Source: Xanthomonas cissicola (GTDB taxonomy: Bacteria; Pseudomonadota; Gammaproteobacteria; Xanthomonadales; Xanthomonadaceae). Taken from it: a stretch of DNA of 52,650 nt. The stretch spans positions 1 through 52,650 of the forward strand of contig NZ_VZPL01000031.1 in NCBI RefSeq assembly GCF_008801575.1. The letters run 5' to 3'. Of the stretch, positions 39,902-51,539 are shown one piece after another (position 1 is the stretch's first letter; every line of letters starts with the position of its first letter). The notes under the pieces were generated by a model. It saw nothing but the letters and a program-made list of their open reading frames with translations. It had not been told where the DNA came from and did no database searches. A program made the position numbers and the translations under genes.

Positions 39902-41248
39902 ATGACGCTACCCGCCTTCAAGGCCTACGACATTCGCGGCCGTGTGCCGGATGAACTCAACGAGGACTTGGCCCGCCGCATCGGCGTGGCGCTGGCGGCG
40001 CAGCTGGATCAAGGGCCGGTGGTCCTGGGCCATGACGTGCGCCTGGCCAGCCCGGCGCTGCAGGAAGCGCTGTCGGCCGGCCTGCGCGCCAGTGGCCGTG
40101 ACGTGATCGACATCGGCCTGTGCGGCACCGAGGAAGTCTATTTCCAGACCGATTACCTCAAGGCCGCCGGCGGCGTGATGGTGACCGCCAGTCACAACCC
40201 GATGGACTACAACGGGATGAAGCTGGTCCGCGAGCAAGCGCGACCGATCAGCTCGGACACCGGACTGTTCGCCATCCGCGACACGGTCGCGGCCGATACC
40301 GCAGCGCCAGGCGAGCCCACCGCCAGTGAGCAGAGCCGCACCGACAAGACGGCCTACCTGGAGCACCTGCTCAGCTACGTGGACCGCAGCACGCTCAAGC
40401 CGCTCAAGCTGGTGGTCAATGCCGGCAACGGCGGCGCCGGTCTGATCGTCGAACTGCTGGCGCCGCATCTGCCGTTCGAGTTCGTGCGCGTGTTTCATGA
40501 GCCCGATGGCAATTTCCCCAACGGCATCCCCAACCCGTTGCTGCCGGAAAACCGCGACGCCACCGCCAAGGCCGTCAAGGACAATGGCGCCGATTTCGGT
40601 ATTGCGTGGGATGGCGACTTCGATCGCTGTTTCTTCTTCGATCACACCGGCCGCTTCATCGAAGGCTATTACCTGGTTGGCCTTTTGGCACAAGCCATCC
40701 TTGCCAAACAGCCGGGCGGCAAGGTCGTACACGACCCGCGCCTGACCTGGAACACGGTCGAGCAGGTCGAAGAAGCCGGTGGCATTCCCGTGCTGTGCAA
40801 GAGCGGCCACGCCTTCATCAAGGAAAAGATGCGCAGCGAAAATGCCGTCTACGGCGGCGAGATGAGCGCACACCATTATTTCCGCGAGTTCGCCTACGCA
40901 GACTCCGGCATGATTCCGTGGCTGCTGATCGCCGAGCTGGTGTCGCAGTCGGGCCGTTCGCTGGCCGATCTGGTCGAAGCGCGCATGCAGAAATTCCCCT
41001 GCAGCGGCGAGATCAACTTCAAGGTGGCCGATGCCAAGGCCTCCGTTGCCCGCGTGATGGAGCACTACGCCTCGCTGTCGCCGGAGTTGGACTACACCGA
41101 CGGCATCAGCGCCGATTTTGGCCAATGGCGTTTCAACCTGCGTAGCTCCAACACCGAGCCGCTGCTGCGCCTGAATGTGGAAACGCGCGGCGATGCCGCA
41201 CTGCTGGAAACGCGTACGCAGGAAATTTCTAACCTGCTGCGCGGCTGA
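39902..41248 (+). CDS. xanA: Phosphomannomutase/phosphoglucomutase XanA
   Basis: Interconverts glucose and mannose 6- and 1-phosphates, feeding UDP-glucose and GDP-mannose for xanthan and LPS. 448 residues, the known XanA length. Catalytic phosphoserine loop [13 protein letters not shown], metal-binding [11 protein letters not shown], sugar-binding [10 protein letters not shown] and phosphate-binding [12 protein letters not shown] are all present. Start ATG 39902 with CAGGA upstream. Followed by xanB after 46 bases. Confidence 0.96.
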   Translation: MTLPAFKAYDIRGRVPDELNEDLARRIGVALAAQLDQGPVVLGHDVRLASPALQEALSAGLRASGRDVIDIGLCGTEEVYFQTDYLKAAGGVMVTASHNPMDYNGMKLVREQARPISSDTGLFAIRDTVAADTAAPGEPTASEQSRTDKTAYLEHLLSYVDRSTLKPLKLVVNAGNGGAGLIVELLAPHLPFEFVRVFHEPDGNFPNGIPNPLLPENRDATAKAVKDNGADFGIAWDGDFDRCFFFDHTGRFIEGYYLVGLLAQAILAKQPGGKVVHDPRLTWNTVEQVEEAGGIPVLCKSGHAFIKEKMRSENAVYGGEMSAHHYFREFAYADSGMIPWLLIAELVSQSGRSLADLVEARMQKFPCSGEINFKVADAKASVARVMEHYASLSPELDYTDGISADFGQWRFNLRSSNTEPLLRLNVETRGDAALLETRTQEISNLLRG

Positions 41249-41294
41249 TCTACCATTCTCCCCCACCTTTGACGCACTGGAGTTTCCCCCGCCC

Positions 41295-42698
41295 ATGAGC
41301 GACGTCCTACCCATTATCTTGTCCGGCGGCTCCGGCACGCGCCTGTGGCCGCTGTCGCGCGAGTCCTATCCCAAGCAATTCCTGCCGCTGGTCGGCGACA
41401 AGAGCATGCTGCAGTCCACCTGGCTGCGCGCGGCTCCCGTCGCGGGCCACGCCCCCATCGTGGTCGCCAACGAAGAACACCGCTTCATGGCCGCCGAGCA
41501 GCTGCAGCAGTTGGGCGTGAAGCCTTCGGCCATCCTGCTGGAACCCAAGGGACGCAACACGGCGCCGGCGATTGCCGTTGCAGCGCTGGAAGCGACCCGC
41601 GATGGCGCCGATCCGCTATTGCTGGTGCTGCCTTCCGATCACGTGATCGGCAACGAAGCTGCATTCCAGGCGGCAGTGAAGGTGGCCGCAGAAGCGGCGG
41701 CACAGGGCAAACTGGTGACCTTCGGCATCAAGCCAACCGCGCCTGAAACCGGCTATGGCTATATCAAGGCAGGGGCCGGGACTGGTGCCAGCGCGGTCGA
41801 GCGCTTCGTCGAGAAGCCCGATCTCGCGACCGCGCAAAGCTACCTGGCAAGCGGCGAGTACTACTGGAACAGCGGCATGTTCCTGTTCCGTGCGTCGCGT
41901 TACCTGGAAGAATTGCGCAAGTTCCATCCGGCCATCGCCGATGCGTGCCAAAAGGCGTGGGAAAACGGCAAGCGCGACGCCGATTTCACTCGTCTGGACA
42001 AGGACGCCTTCGCCGCCAGCCCGTCGGATTCGATCGACTATGCCGTGATGGAAAAGACCGCCGATGCGGTCGTGGTGCCATTGGACGCGGGCTGGAACGA
42101 CGTCGGTTCGTGGTCTTCGCTGCTGGATGTTTCCAACCAGGATGCGCAAGGCAACGCGCACCATGGCGACGTGATCCAGCTCGATTGCCAGAACACCTAC
42201 GCGTACGGCTCGCGCCTGATCGCCATGGTGGGGCTTGAGGATGTGGTGGTCGTTGAAACGCCGGACGCCGTGCTGGTCGGCCACCGCGACCGCATTCAGG
42301 AGGTCAAGGACGTCGTCAGCCAGATCAAGACCGCTGGCCGTTCCGAGGCCACCTGGCATCGCAAGGTCTATCGTCCATGGGGCGCTTACGATTCCATCGA
42401 CATGGGCCAGCGGCACCAGGTCAAGCGCATCACCGTCAAACCGGGCGCGGTGCTGAGCCTGCAGATGCATCACCACCGCGCCGAACACTGGATCGTGGTG
42501 AGTGGCACTGCCGAAGTAACGCGTGGCGAAGAAGTCCTGCTGCTGACCGAAAACCAGAGCACCTACATCCCGCTGGGCGTCACCCATCGCCTGCGCAATC
42601 CGGGCAAGCTGCCGCTGGAACTGATCGAAGTGCAGTCCGGCAGCTATCTGGGCGAAGACGATATCGTGCGCTTCGAAGACACCTACGGCCGCGCTTAA
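41295..42698 (+). CDS. xanB: Bifunctional mannose-1-phosphate guanylyltransferase/mannose-6-phosphate isomerase
   Basis: Makes mannose 6-phosphate and GDP-mannose for xanthan and LPS. 467 residues, the known XanB length, from ATG 41295. Nucleotidyltransferase motif [19 protein letters not shown] at the N-terminus, FVEKPD in the middle, and a C-terminal cupin isomerase domain with [17 protein letters not shown] (metal-binding histidines). Works with XanA upstream and with the sugar genes downstream. Confidence 0.96.
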   Translation: MSDVLPIILSGGSGTRLWPLSRESYPKQFLPLVGDKSMLQSTWLRAAPVAGHAPIVVANEEHRFMAAEQLQQLGVKPSAILLEPKGRNTAPAIAVAALEATRDGADPLLLVLPSDHVIGNEAAFQAAVKVAAEAAAQGKLVTFGIKPTAPETGYGYIKAGAGTGASAVERFVEKPDLATAQSYLASGEYYWNSGMFLFRASRYLEELRKFHPAIADACQKAWENGKRDADFTRLDKDAFAASPSDSIDYAVMEKTADAVVVPLDAGWNDVGSWSSLLDVSNQDAQGNAHHGDVIQLDCQNTYAYGSRLIAMVGLEDVVVVETPDAVLVGHRDRIQEVKDVVSQIKTAGRSEATWHRKVYRPWGAYDSIDMGQRHQVKRITVKPGAVLSLQMHHHRAEHWIVVSGTAEVTRGEEVLLLTENQSTYIPLGVTHRLRNPGKLPLELIEVQSGSYLGEDDIVRFEDTYGRA

Positions 42699-42727
42699 TC
42701 GCGCGTCTCAACGTAGACTGCAATATC

Positions 42728-42750
42728 GACGGCGGCCTATGGCCGCCGTC
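42728..42750 (+). terminator. Hairpin downstream of xanB
   Basis: GACGGCGGCC/GGCCGCCGTC with a 3-base loop, 29 bases after the stop. It is followed by CTGCGTTATC, so the T-tract is weak. Confidence 0.5.
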
Positions 42751-42936
42751 CTGCGTTATCCATGGCCCACTTTATGGCGGCACGCTGCGCGCGCAGATCA
42801 GAGGTCGCATGCCCCCGTTGGCGATGTCGCACACAGGTGCGTGCTGGCAACGCAGCTGCATCGCTCGCAGTTCGACACCGCTGGTAGCTGCGTGAGGCAG
42901 CAAATAGCGCCGCAGCGCCGTGGACTTCATGGGTGG

Positions 42937-42962
42937 CCTGGCGGGTGGCACCACCCGCCAGG
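42937..42962 (-). terminator. Hairpin downstream of ugd
   Basis: CCTGGCGGGTGG and CCACCCGCCAGG with a 2-base loop, 18 bases after the ugd stop on the minus strand. No T-tract. Confidence 0.5.
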
Positions 42963-42980
42963 ACTCAGCGCCGGTCTGGC

Positions 42981-44147
42981 TCAGTTGTCGCCGAACAGGT
43001 CGCGCGTATACACCTTGTCCTGCACGTCCTGCAGCGCCTCGGCCATGCGGTTGCTGATGATGACGTCGGCCTCGCGCTTGAAGGTCTCCAGGTCGTTGAC
43101 CACGCGCGAGCGGAAGAACTCAGGATCGTTCAAGGTCGGCTCGTACACGATGACGTCCACGCCCTTGGCCTTGAGGCGCTTCATCACCCCCTGGATGCTG
43201 GACGAACGGAAATTGTCGGACCCGGCCTTCATGATCAGCCGATAGATGCCGACCACCTTAGGATTGCGTCGCAGCACGTCGGCGGCGATGAAGTCCTTGC
43301 GGGTCGTGTTGGAATCGACGATCGCCCGGATGATGGTCTGCGGCACGCTCTGGTAGTTGGCCAACAGCTGCTTGGTGTCCTTGGGCAGGCAGTAACCGCC
43401 ATAGCCGAAGGACGGGTTGTTGTAGTGGCTGCCGATACGCGGATCCAGGCAGATGCCCTCGATGATCTGGCGGCTGTCCAACCCATGGGTGAGTGCGTAG
43501 GTGTCCAGTTCGTTGAAGTAGGACACACGCATCGCCAGGTAGGTATTGGCGAACAGCTTGATCGCCTCGGCCTCGGTCGGCTCGGTGAACAACACCGGCA
43601 CGTCGGGCTTGAGCGCGCCTTGCAGCAACAGCCGCGCGAAGGTCTCCGCGCGCGCCGAACGTTCGCCGACGATGATCCGGGACGGGTACAGGTTGTCGTA
43701 CAACGCCCGGCCTTCGCGCAGGAATTCCGGCGAGAAGATGATGTTGTCGGTCCCGAACTGCGCGCGCACCTTGGCGACGTAGCCGACCGGAATGGTGGAT
43801 TTGATCACCATGGTCGCCTGCGGATTGATCTCCAGCACCTTGGCGATCACGACCTCGATCGACCCGGTGTTGAAATAGTTGGTGTCCGGATCGTAGTCAG
43901 TGGGTGTGGCGATGATCACGAACTCCGCGCCGGCAAACGCCTCGTTGGCGTCCAGGGTGGCCTTGAAGTTCAGGCCACCCTGGGCCAGCGCGGCCTCGAG
44001 TTCCTTGTCGACGATCGGCGAGCGGCCTTCGTTGAGCAACTTGACCTTGGACTCGACGATGTCCAGCGCCACCACTTCATGGTGCTTGGCGAGCAACACG
44101 CCATTGGACAGACCGACATAGCCGGTACCCGCGACAGCGATCTTCAT
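42981..44147 (-). CDS. ugd: UDP-glucose 6-dehydrogenase
   Basis: Oxidises UDP-glucose to UDP-glucuronate, the precursor of the glucuronic acid in xanthan. 388 residues from ATG 44147, preceded by AAGGAA. NAD-binding [13 protein letters not shown] at the N-terminus. The catalytic cysteine is in [15 protein letters not shown], with NPSFG just before it. Single gene between xanB and the rml operon, on the minus strand. Same length as E. coli Ugd. Confidence 0.95.
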   Translation of the reverse strand: MKIAVAGTGYVGLSNGVLLAKHHEVVALDIVESKVKLLNEGRSPIVDKELEAALAQGGLNFKATLDANEAFAGAEFVIIATPTDYDPDTNYFNTGSIEVVIAKVLEINPQATMVIKSTIPVGYVAKVRAQFGTDNIIFSPEFLREGRALYDNLYPSRIIVGERSARAETFARLLLQGALKPDVPVLFTEPTEAEAIKLFANTYLAMRVSYFNELDTYALTHGLDSRQIIEGICLDPRIGSHYNNPSFGYGGYCLPKDTKQLLANYQSVPQTIIRAIVDSNTTRKDFIAADVLRRNPKVVGIYRLIMKAGSDNFRSSSIQGVMKRLKAKGVDVIVYEPTLNDPEFFRSRVVNDLETFKREADVIISNRMAEALQDVQDKVYTRDLFGDN

Positions 44148-44487
44148 TGGAATTCCTTGCGACATTGGATGGGGGAGGATGTAGCGCGCTGCATGCAGGC
44201 CATGGCGTGATGACGGTACGGCCGAGCCCGCGATGGGGCTGGCGCGCCCGCTGGGGGACACGCGAAAACCTGCACGGTGCCGACCGATGCGATACAGCGC
44301 ACACCTGCATGCATCCAGCGGATGCGTCGTGCGTTGCATCCGCTTCAGCGGCACATCCACGTCGGCCGCGACCTGCGCGGAGCAGCTCGCCGGTACGGCG
44401 CGGATCAGCCCTGATGGTAGCCGAAGCGAAGTGCAAGCGATGAGTCGGTGCTGAAGCCGCACCGATCGATGGCAGCACCGACAAGGC
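44148..44487. other. Intergenic region between rmlD and ugd
   Basis: 340 bases. Next to rmlD it holds a possible terminator (44444-44482). The rest should contain the ugd promoter. No gene seen. Confidence 0.5.
44444..44482 (-). terminator. Putative end-of-operon hairpin after rmlD
   Basis: GTCGGTGCTG (44444-44453) and CAGCACCGAC (44473-44482) are perfect 10-base arms around a 19-base loop, five bases beyond the rmlD stop. No T-tract, so rho-dependent or RNA-stabilising roles are possible. Confidence 0.45.
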
Positions 44488-45387
44488 TCACCGTTGGGCG
44501 AGCGTGTCCAGCACCTGGCTCAGTCCATCCTGCCAGTCCGGCAGGCGGACGCCGAAGGTGTCCTGCAGGCTGTGGGTATCCAGTCGCGAATAGGCCGGGC
44601 GCGTGGCCGGCGTGGGATAGTCGGCGGTGCCGATCGCCTCCACGCGCGGCGTGCGGGCGAGCAGGCCGCGCGCGCGCGCCTGCGCGAAGATGGCTTCGGC
44701 GAAACCGTGCCAGGTGGTCTGCCCGGCGGCAGTCAGATGCCACAAGCCGGAGGGTTCGCCCGGCTGGCGGAGCGCGTGCGCCGTGATGTCGGCGATTAAC
44801 GCCGCTGGCGTTGGCGTGCCGATCTGGTCGGCGACCACGCGCAGTACATCGCGCTCGGCGCCCACGCGCAGCATCGTGCGCAGGAAATTGTGTCCATGCA
44901 CCGCGTAGACCCAGGCAGTGCGGAAGATCAGATGACGGCCGCCGGCCGCCTGCACCGCTCGCTCGCCGGCCAGTTTGCTCTGCCCGTACACGCCGAGCGG
45001 CGCGGTGGCATCGTCCGGCCGATAGGGGCGCGTGCCCTGCCCATCGAAGACATAGTCGGTCGAGTAATGGACCAGGGGCACATCGGCGCGCGCGCACCAT
45101 TGCGCTATCACGCCAGGCGCTTCGGCATTGGCGCGGAAGGCCGCATCACGCTCCTGCTCGGCACGATCGACGGCGGTGTAGGCGGCTGCGTTGACCACTA
45201 ACGCCGGCCGCACCCTATTTAATGCCAGGTCCAGCGACGCAAGCTCGTCCAGATCGATCCGCTCACAGGAGAGTCCATCGGCCAACTGCCCTGAGCGGGA
45301 CGCAGCCACTACGATACCCAGCGGCGCCAGCACCCGCAGCAACTCGGTACCCACCTGCCCGTTGGCACCAATCACCAGCGTGGTCAT
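44488..45387 (-). CDS. rmlD: dTDP-4-dehydrorhamnose reductase
   Basis: Last step of dTDP-L-rhamnose synthesis. 299 residues. NADPH-binding [11 protein letters not shown] at the N-terminus, [10 protein letters not shown], and the catalytic YGQSKLAGE (Tyr-x-x-x-Lys). Last gene of rmlBACD; its start overlaps the rmlC stop by four bases. Confidence 0.95.
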   Translation of the reverse strand: MTTLVIGANGQVGTELLRVLAPLGIVVAASRSGQLADGLSCERIDLDELASLDLALNRVRPALVVNAAAYTAVDRAEQERDAAFRANAEAPGVIAQWCARADVPLVHYSTDYVFDGQGTRPYRPDDATAPLGVYGQSKLAGERAVQAAGGRHLIFRTAWVYAVHGHNFLRTMLRVGAERDVLRVVADQIGTPTPAALIADITAHALRQPGEPSGLWHLTAAGQTTWHGFAEAIFAQARARGLLARTPRVEAIGTADYPTPATRPAYSRLDTHSLQDTFGVRLPDWQDGLSQVLDTLAQR

Positions 45388-45941
45388 CCCTGATAAACCG
45401 GCAGGCGCTCTTCGGCGATATCCCCAAGAAACGGCGCAGCCCTATCCTTCGCAGACAGAATTGGCGAACTGATCGGCCAGTCCACACCGATGGTGGCGTC
45501 GTCCCAGCGCACGCTTGCGTCGGCGTCATGGACGTAGATGTCGGTGCACAGGTAACTGAAGACCGCACGTTCGGACAGAACTGCAAAGCCATGCGCAAAA
45601 CCTTCCGGAATCCAGAACTGCCGATTGTTCTCGGCACTCAGGATGGCGGCAGTCCACTGACCAAAGTACGGTGATCCGCGCCGGATATCCACCGCCACAT
45701 CGTAGACCTCGCCCTCCAGCACGCTGACCAACTTCCCCTGTGGCCGTGGCCATTGGTAGTGCAGACCTCGCAGCACGCCCTTGGTCGAAGTGGAGATATT
45801 GCTCTGCAGGAACCGCGCGGAAAATCCGTGCTGGTCGAAGCGTTCGGCATTCCAGGCTTCGAAGAATTGACCCCGCTCGTCTCCGAACACTCTCGGCTCG
45901 ACCACGAAGCAACCAGGCAGGGATGTATCGATGACTTTCAA
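45384..45941 (-). CDS. rmlC: dTDP-4-dehydrorhamnose 3,5-epimerase
   Basis: Cupin epimerase, 185 residues. Seen: [32 protein letters not shown] (with the catalytic His), [17 protein letters not shown]. Overlaps rmlA upstream and rmlD downstream by four bases each, so the three are translationally coupled. Confidence 0.95.
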   Translation of the reverse strand: MKVIDTSLPGCFVVEPRVFGDERGQFFEAWNAERFDQHGFSARFLQSNISTSTKGVLRGLHYQWPRPQGKLVSVLEGEVYDVAVDIRRGSPYFGQWTAAILSAENNRQFWIPEGFAHGFAVLSERAVFSYLCTDIYVHDADASVRWDDATIGVDWPISSPILSAKDRAAPFLGDIAEERLPVYQG

Positions 45942-46825
45942 GGAACCACTCCACGTTGTGCCAGCGAGTGCAGATATTGACCATAGGCATTCTTACGCAG
46001 TGGGGCTGCCAGCAGCTCCAGTTGGGAGGCGTCAATCCAACCCTGCGCAAAAGCGATTTCTTCAGGACAACAGACTTGCAGGCCTTGGCGCAACTGGATC
46101 GTCTCGATGAAGTTGGAAGCTTCATGCAAAGACTGGTGGGTGCCCGTATCCAGCCAAGCGTATCCACGTCCAAGTTGCTCCAGATGCAAGTCTCCTACTT
46201 CGAGATAACGGCGATTGAGATCGGTAATCTCCAATTCTCCTCGACTCGAGGGCTTCAACTGCGCGGCGTACTCGCACGCCCTACCATCATAGAAATACAG
46301 CCCAGTAACGGCGTAGTTCGATTGCGGCCTTGAGGGCTTCTCTTCGATGTCGATGACTCTACCCTGCGAATCGAATTCGGCGACCCCATAGCGTTCCGGG
46401 TCATTGACCCAGTAGCCGAAAATGGTTGCGCCATGCTGGCGTGCAGTGGCGCGTCGCAGTACGTCAGTCAGCCCATGCCCGTGGAAGATGTTGTCGCCCA
46501 ACACAAGACAGCTGGGCCTTCCATCGACGAAGTCGCGTCCGATCAGATAAGCCTGAGCCAACCCATCCGGGCTAGGCTGCACCGCATAACGGATATCCAT
46601 TCCCCATTGTGTGCCATCTCCGAGCAGTGCCTGGAACAATGACTGCTCATGCGGCGTGTTGATGATTAGCACCTCGCGAATTCCAGCCAGCATCAAAATG
46701 CTGAGCGGATAGTAGATCATCGGCTTGTCGTAAACCGGCAACAGCTGCTTGCTGACCCCCTTGGTGATGGGGTACAGCCGCGTCCCGGAGCCGCCAGCCA
46801 GGATAATGCCCTTGCGTTCTTTCAT
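45938..46825 (-). CDS. rmlA: Glucose-1-phosphate thymidylyltransferase
   Basis: First step of dTDP-rhamnose synthesis: dTTP + glucose-1-phosphate gives dTDP-glucose. 295 residues. [20 protein letters not shown] is the nucleotide-binding signature, then [21 protein letters not shown] and [20 protein letters not shown]. Lies 52 bases downstream of rmlB. Confidence 0.96.
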   Translation of the reverse strand: MKERKGIILAGGSGTRLYPITKGVSKQLLPVYDKPMIYYPLSILMLAGIREVLIINTPHEQSLFQALLGDGTQWGMDIRYAVQPSPDGLAQAYLIGRDFVDGRPSCLVLGDNIFHGHGLTDVLRRATARQHGATIFGYWVNDPERYGVAEFDSQGRVIDIEEKPSRPQSNYAVTGLYFYDGRACEYAAQLKPSSRGELEITDLNRRYLEVGDLHLEQLGRGYAWLDTGTHQSLHEASNFIETIQLRQGLQVCCPEEIAFAQGWIDASQLELLAAPLRKNAYGQYLHSLAQRGVVP

Positions 46826-46877
46826 ACGAATGTTCCTTTGACGTGCGCATCATGTGCGCATTCGAGCGAAGGCTGCG

Positions 46878-47933
46878 TCAGACGACGGCACCAATACGTT
46901 GCAGACGATAGCTGCCGTCCAGCACTCCCTTCACCCAGTCCTGGTTGTCCAGATACCACTGCACCGTCAGTGCAATTCCGTGCTCAAACGTATACGCAGG
47001 CTGCCACCCCAATTCGTTGCGGAGTTTGCTGGCGTCAATGGCATAACGGCGATCATGGCCTGGACGGTCGGCAACGTGAGCAATCTGGCTGGCACGCGGT
47101 TGACGGTCGGCGCGTGGTCGCAACTGGTCCAGCAAGGTGCAGATGGTATTGACCACCTCTATATTCTGTCGCTCGGCATCGCCCCCAACGTTGTAGGTCT
47201 CACCAACTCGCCCCTTTTCCAGCACGGTACGAATGGCATCGCAGTGATCGCTGACGAATAGCCAGTCGCGCACCTGCTTGCCGTCGCCGTAGACCGGAAG
47301 CGGCTCGCCAGCCAGCGCCTTGGCGATCACCAGCGGTATGAGCTTTTCGGGGAAATGGTACGGGCCGTAGTTATTCGAGCAATTGGTGGTCAGCACCGGC
47401 AGCCCATAGGTGTGGTGGAATGCGCGCACCAGATGATCCGAGGCGGCTTTCGACGCGGAGTACGGCGAGTTCGGCGCATATGGCGTGGTCTCGGTAAACT
47501 TGCCGGTCTCGCCCAGGGTGCCGTAGACCTCGTCGGTGGACACGTGCAGGAAGCGGAACGCATCCCGACTCGCATCCGGCAACGCCTTCCAGTAATCACG
47601 CACTGCTTCGAGCAGGGCCAAGGTCCCGACGACATTAGTCTGGATGAAGGCGCCAGGCCCATCGATCGAACGATCGACATGGCTCTCGGCGGCGAAATTC
47701 AGCACTGCATCGGGCCGGTGTTCCTGCAACAGGCGGGTAACGAGCGCACCGTCACCGATATCGCCCTTGACGAACACATGGCCAGTATTGCCCTCCAACG
47801 ACGCCAATGTGTTCAGGTTTCCCGCGTAAGTCAGGGCGTCCAGATTGACCACACGGACTCCACGGGACACCGCCTCCAGCACAAAATTGCCTCCGATGAA
47901 ACCGGCGCCGCCGGTTACAAGCCAAGTCGTCAC
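46878..47933 (-). CDS. rmlB: dTDP-glucose 4,6-dehydratase
   Basis: Second step of the dTDP-rhamnose pathway. 351 residues. NAD-binding [28 protein letters not shown], the dehydratase motif [11 protein letters not shown], and the catalytic [14 protein letters not shown]. First gene of the rml operon, divergent from etfB with 236 bases between the starts. Confidence 0.96.
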   Translation of the reverse strand: MTTWLVTGGAGFIGGNFVLEAVSRGVRVVNLDALTYAGNLNTLASLEGNTGHVFVKGDIGDGALVTRLLQEHRPDAVLNFAAESHVDRSIDGPGAFIQTNVVGTLALLEAVRDYWKALPDASRDAFRFLHVSTDEVYGTLGETGKFTETTPYAPNSPYSASKAASDHLVRAFHHTYGLPVLTTNCSNNYGPYHFPEKLIPLVIAKALAGEPLPVYGDGKQVRDWLFVSDHCDAIRTVLEKGRVGETYNVGGDAERQNIEVVNTICTLLDQLRPRADRQPRASQIAHVADRPGHDRRYAIDASKLRNELGWQPAYTFEHGIALTVQWYLDNQDWVKGVLDGSYRLQRIGAVV

Positions 47934-48169
47934 TGTTTACCTCTTGTGCGCTGGTCGCGCGAACCCTGCCGCGCTTTTTAACCGCACAGGATATACGGTG
48001 CCAGCCGCATCCGGCTTAAGCGTGGTTATGTGCTGCGGCAAGATGGGTAGATGCACCGCACCATCCATACGCCATCGCATGGTTCGCTTCACCCGGTTAG
48101 AATGACTCCACTCCCGTGCCTGCCGCCGCGGCCGGGCCTTCCCGCAATAGCTGAAGGATCTCGTACACG

Positions 48170-48916
48170 ATGAAAATCCTCGTCGCCTACAAGCGCGTGG
48201 TGGACTACAACGTCCGCATTCAGGTCAAGCCGGATGGTTCCGGCGTGGTGACCGAGGGCGTCAAGCTCTCGCCCAACCCGTTCGACGAAATCGCCCTGGA
48301 AGAAGCATTGCGCCTGCGCGATGCCGGCATCGCCACGGAAGTCGTGGTCGCCACCCTGGCGCCGGCCGATGCGGCTGCGCACTTGCGCAACGGCCTGGCC
48401 ATGGGCGCCAATCGCGCAATCCATGTGGTGACCGATGCGGCTGTTCAGCCCCTGACCGCCGCACGCGCGCTGCTCAAATTGGTCGAGAAGGAACAGCCGG
48501 ATCTGGTCATCCTCGGCAAGCAGGCGATCGACGACGACGCCAATCAGACCGGCCAGATGCTCGCCACACTCTGGGGCCGCCCGCAGGCCACCTTCGCCGG
48601 CAAGCTCGTCGTTGCCGATGGCAAGGCCACGGTCACGCGCGAGGTCGACGCCGGCCTGGAGACGCTGGAAGTGGACCTGCCGGCGGTGATCACCACCGAT
48701 CTGCGCCTGAACGAGCCGCGCTTCATCAAGCTGCCGGACATCATGAAGGCCAAGAGCAAGCCATTGGAAACGCTGGCGTTTGCCGACCTGGGCGTCGACG
48801 CGCATGACAGCCTGACCACCACCCACTACGCCGCGCCGTCCAAGCGCAGCCGCGGCGTGATGGTTAAGGACGCCGCCGAGCTGGTGGCCGCACTCAAGCA
48901 GAAGGGGTTGCTGTAA
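48170..48916 (+). CDS. etfB: Electron transfer flavoprotein beta subunit
   Basis: 248 residues from ATG 48170, preceded by GAAGGA. MKILVAYKRVVDYNVRIQVK at the N-terminus is typical, and the signature region VEKEQPDLVILGKQAIDDDA and LRLNEPRFIKLPDIMKAKSK are clear. Accepts electrons from acyl-CoA and other dehydrogenases. In Xanthomonas the LPS gene cluster is bordered on one side by this pair. Confidence 0.95.
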   Translation: MKILVAYKRVVDYNVRIQVKPDGSGVVTEGVKLSPNPFDEIALEEALRLRDAGIATEVVVATLAPADAAAHLRNGLAMGANRAIHVVTDAAVQPLTAARALLKLVEKEQPDLVILGKQAIDDDANQTGQMLATLWGRPQATFAGKLVVADGKATVTREVDAGLETLEVDLPAVITTDLRLNEPRFIKLPDIMKAKSKPLETLAFADLGVDAHDSLTTTHYAAPSKRSRGVMVKDAAELVAALKQKGLL

Positions 48917-49857
48917 TGGCCAAAGTTCTCGTTGTTGCCGAACATCTCAACGGTCAGCTCAATGCGGCCACCGCCAAGACGCTGAGCGCTGCGCTGGCGA
49001 TCTCGGCCGAATCCATCGATGTGGTTGTGCTGGCAGCGGACCCGGCAGCGGTTGCAGCGCAGGCCGCGCAATTGGCCGGCGCTGCCCGAGTGCTGACGGT
49101 GGCGAACCCCGCAAACGAACATGCCATCGCGCAGGTGCTGGGACCGCAGATCGCCCAGCTTGCCGGCCAGGGCTATACGCATGTCTTCGGCCCCTCCACC
49201 ACCTTCGGCAAGGACCTGATGCCGGTCGTGGCTGCGCTGCTGGGCGTCAACCAGATCTCCGATCTGATGTCGGTCGAAGACGCTTACACTTTCAAGCGTC
49301 CGGTCTACGCAGGCAACGCCATCATCACCGTCAAGGCGCCGGCCGACCAGATCGTGGTCGCGACGGTGCGCAGCGCCTCGTGGCCGGAAGCGGCGGCCGG
49401 CGGAAGCGCCGCTGTCGAGTCCGTGACCGTCGATGCGACGCTGCCGACCCATACCCGCTTCATCGGGCTGGCCGCAGGCACCTCTGATCGCCCCGACTTG
49501 CAGAGCGCCAAACGCGTGGTCTCCGGTGGTCGCGGCGTCGGCTCGGCCGAGAACTTCCAGCACATCTACAGCCTGGCCGACAAACTCGGTGCCGCCGTGG
49601 GCGCCTCGCGCGCGGCAGTGGATGCCGGTTACGTGCCCAACGAGCTGCAGGTCGGCCAGACCGGCAAGATCATCGCCCCGGAGCTTTACGTGGCCATCGG
49701 CATCAGCGGCGCCATCCAGCATCTGACCGGCATCAAGGACGCCGGCACGATTGTGGCGATCAACAAGGACCCGGAGTCGCCGATCTTCGAGATTGCCGAT
49801 ATCGGGCTGGTGGGGGATTTGTTTGCGCTGCTGCCGGAGTTGGAAAACGCGCTCTGA
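48916..49857 (+). CDS. etfA: Electron transfer flavoprotein alpha subunit
   Basis: 313 residues, start sharing one base with the etfB stop (TAATG). The FAD-binding C-terminal part shows VVSGGRGVGSAENFQHIYSL and the alpha-subunit signature LYVAIGISGAIQHLTGIKDA. Together with EtfB it reduces the ETF-QO encoded at 36722. Confidence 0.96.
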   Translation: MAKVLVVAEHLNGQLNAATAKTLSAALAISAESIDVVVLAADPAAVAAQAAQLAGAARVLTVANPANEHAIAQVLGPQIAQLAGQGYTHVFGPSTTFGKDLMPVVAALLGVNQISDLMSVEDAYTFKRPVYAGNAIITVKAPADQIVVATVRSASWPEAAAGGSAAVESVTVDATLPTHTRFIGLAAGTSDRPDLQSAKRVVSGGRGVGSAENFQHIYSLADKLGAAVGASRAAVDAGYVPNELQVGQTGKIIAPELYVAIGISGAIQHLTGIKDAGTIVAINKDPESPIFEIADIGLVGDLFALLPELENAL

Positions 49858-49893
49858 TGCATCCTGCAGGCGGTGCATATAGCGCCGCTTGTA

Positions 49894-50841
49894 TCACCGC
49901 TTCGCGGTCGTCCGATGGGTAGCCTCTGGCTCGCTACCGGCGCGCAACATCGTTGCGACTGCGAATGCAGCAAAATCTCCACCAAAGGTGATCACGCGCA
50001 TCACGGCGGCCAGTGCCAGCAGATCTGCTTCCGGCATCCGCCCAGCCAACACAGCGGCAAACACAACCTCCCGCACTCCGATGCCTGCGGGCGCACCCAC
50101 GACCAGAAAGCCCGCCAGCCAGCTGATTGCAGCAGCTGCCGGAAGGACCAGTATGATGTCGGCCGGAGCGCCCATCACCATTGCCGGGCCGTAAAGCGAT
50201 GCACCCAACATCGCAAAAAAAAGCAGGTGCAGGGGCAGCATGCTGACGACGATCTGGTCCCACATTCTGCGTAGTGACCCGACACCCTCCAAGGAAAGCG
50301 GGAGCCAACGCAGCATCAGCCAGACCGCCAGCAACACACAGGCTTGTGCGACCCACAACCAGCACGCTCCTGGGCTGTAAGACCACCACTGCTGCAGCGC
50401 CTCAGCACCAAGCAGCGGGGCCGACCAAGCCATGGCGGCGAATATTAGAATCGCCGCCTCACTCACCGCAGCGGCGAGCAACGCGGCGTGGCCGATCCCA
50501 TGGCGGCGGCACCATACGTGGCGTCCTACATAGTGACCTACGTTACCTGGCAGATATTTGGCGAACTGACTGATGCAATAGACGCGCAAAAGCGGCCGCA
50601 CGGGCAGCGCCGACGCGCACGCAGAACGTTGCACCAGCAGCCAGGCCAACGCAAGCAGCGCCACGGCGCCCGCATAGGTCAACGCACCGGAGCCAGCAGT
50701 CAGCGCAAGACGCTCTTGATCTTTGCCGAGCATCCGAGCAAGCGCGCCTTGCTCGACAAATCGCTTCACGATCCAGGCGACGCTGGTGATCGAAAGCAGC
50801 GCTCCAGCTACGCGCAAAACCAGCCGTCGATCAACGCGCAC
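49894..50841 (-). CDS. LPG-synthase-like membrane protein (flippase-like family)
   Basis: 315 residues from GTG 50841, overlapping the upstream methyltransferase end by 11 bases; ATG 50895 would add 18 residues. Seven or more hydrophobic helices. The family block QFAKYLPGNVGHYVGRH and a late GAPAGIGVREVVFAAVLAG are typical of the lysylphosphatidylglycerol synthase membrane region (formerly UPF0104). Such proteins occur in polysaccharide and glycolipid loci and may move lipid-linked intermediates; this is inference. First gene beyond etfA, so it starts the variable LPS locus. Confidence 0.8.
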   Translation of the reverse strand: MRVDRRLVLRVAGALLSITSVAWIVKRFVEQGALARMLGKDQERLALTAGSGALTYAGAVALLALAWLLVQRSACASALPVRPLLRVYCISQFAKYLPGNVGHYVGRHVWCRRHGIGHAALLAAAVSEAAILIFAAMAWSAPLLGAEALQQWWSYSPGACWLWVAQACVLLAVWLMLRWLPLSLEGVGSLRRMWDQIVVSMLPLHLLFFAMLGASLYGPAMVMGAPADIILVLPAAAAISWLAGFLVVGAPAGIGVREVVFAAVLAGRMPEADLLALAAVMRVITFGGDFAAFAVATMLRAGSEPEATHRTTAKR

Positions 50842-51439
50842 GACAGAGCGCGATGGTCCAGGGAAGGGGATTGCGCACGTGAACCACCTCGGCATGATCC
50901 GACAGCATGGCTAGAAACTCTCGCCTGGACCAGTGCTGGATATGCCCAGGCGTGTTGCCCAGATCCGTCCAATAACTGCCACGCATCACATTCAGCATCC
51001 GCCAAATCGGCTCGCGAGGAACGCTGACCAACACGTACCGGCGACTCAATGCGAGCAGCGTCTGCAAAGCCTGCTCCGGGGAATCCAAGTGCTCAAGCAC
51101 TTCGCAGCAGACCACCAGGTCAACCGGCCGATAGCAACCACCTATATCGCGAACATCGGCACGCTTAACCGGGATATTCAGGCGTGCTGCGTTAATTCGG
51201 CGTCGCGCTTCCTGTACCGCGTCTTCGGCGATGTCGCACGCCTGCACTCGCCAACCTGCAGCGTCCATCCGCATGGACAGCTCTCCCTCCCCGCATCCGA
51301 CCTCCAGTGCTTCGCTCGGCGTACCCGCCAGCGCAACAAGTTCACCAAAGGAAGACAGGAAACCTCGCATCAGTCGACGCGCGATTGGATTGACTGTGTT
51401 GTACTTGTCGTAGTAGTTGCCGGCTGGCTGGAGGGACAT
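50831..51439 (-). CDS. Class I SAM-dependent methyltransferase
   Basis: 202 residues from ATG 51439 (MSLQPAGNYYDKYNTVNPIA); an upstream Met at 51508 is possible. The SAM-binding motif I is ALEVGCGEGELSMRM, motif II/III region VDLVVCCEVLEHLDSPEQA. The start YYDKYNTVNPIARRLMRGFL resembles methyltransferases in O-antigen and glycolipid clusters. Probable target: a sugar or lipid carrier, unproven. Operon with the membrane protein downstream. Confidence 0.82.
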   Translation of the reverse strand: MSLQPAGNYYDKYNTVNPIARRLMRGFLSSFGELVALAGTPSEALEVGCGEGELSMRMDAAGWRVQACDIAEDAVQEARRRINAARLNIPVKRADVRDIGGCYRPVDLVVCCEVLEHLDSPEQALQTLLALSRRYVLVSVPREPIWRMLNVMRGSYWTDLGNTPGHIQHWSRREFLAMLSDHAEVVHVRNPLPWTIALCRAR

Positions 51440-51539
51440 GATCCGAGGTCCTAAAAGTACCAGGTCGATCGCAAACCCGGCGCAGAAGAAATTGAACTCG
51501 CACAGCATTTAAGTATATTACAAGCTGTACTTTTTAGCC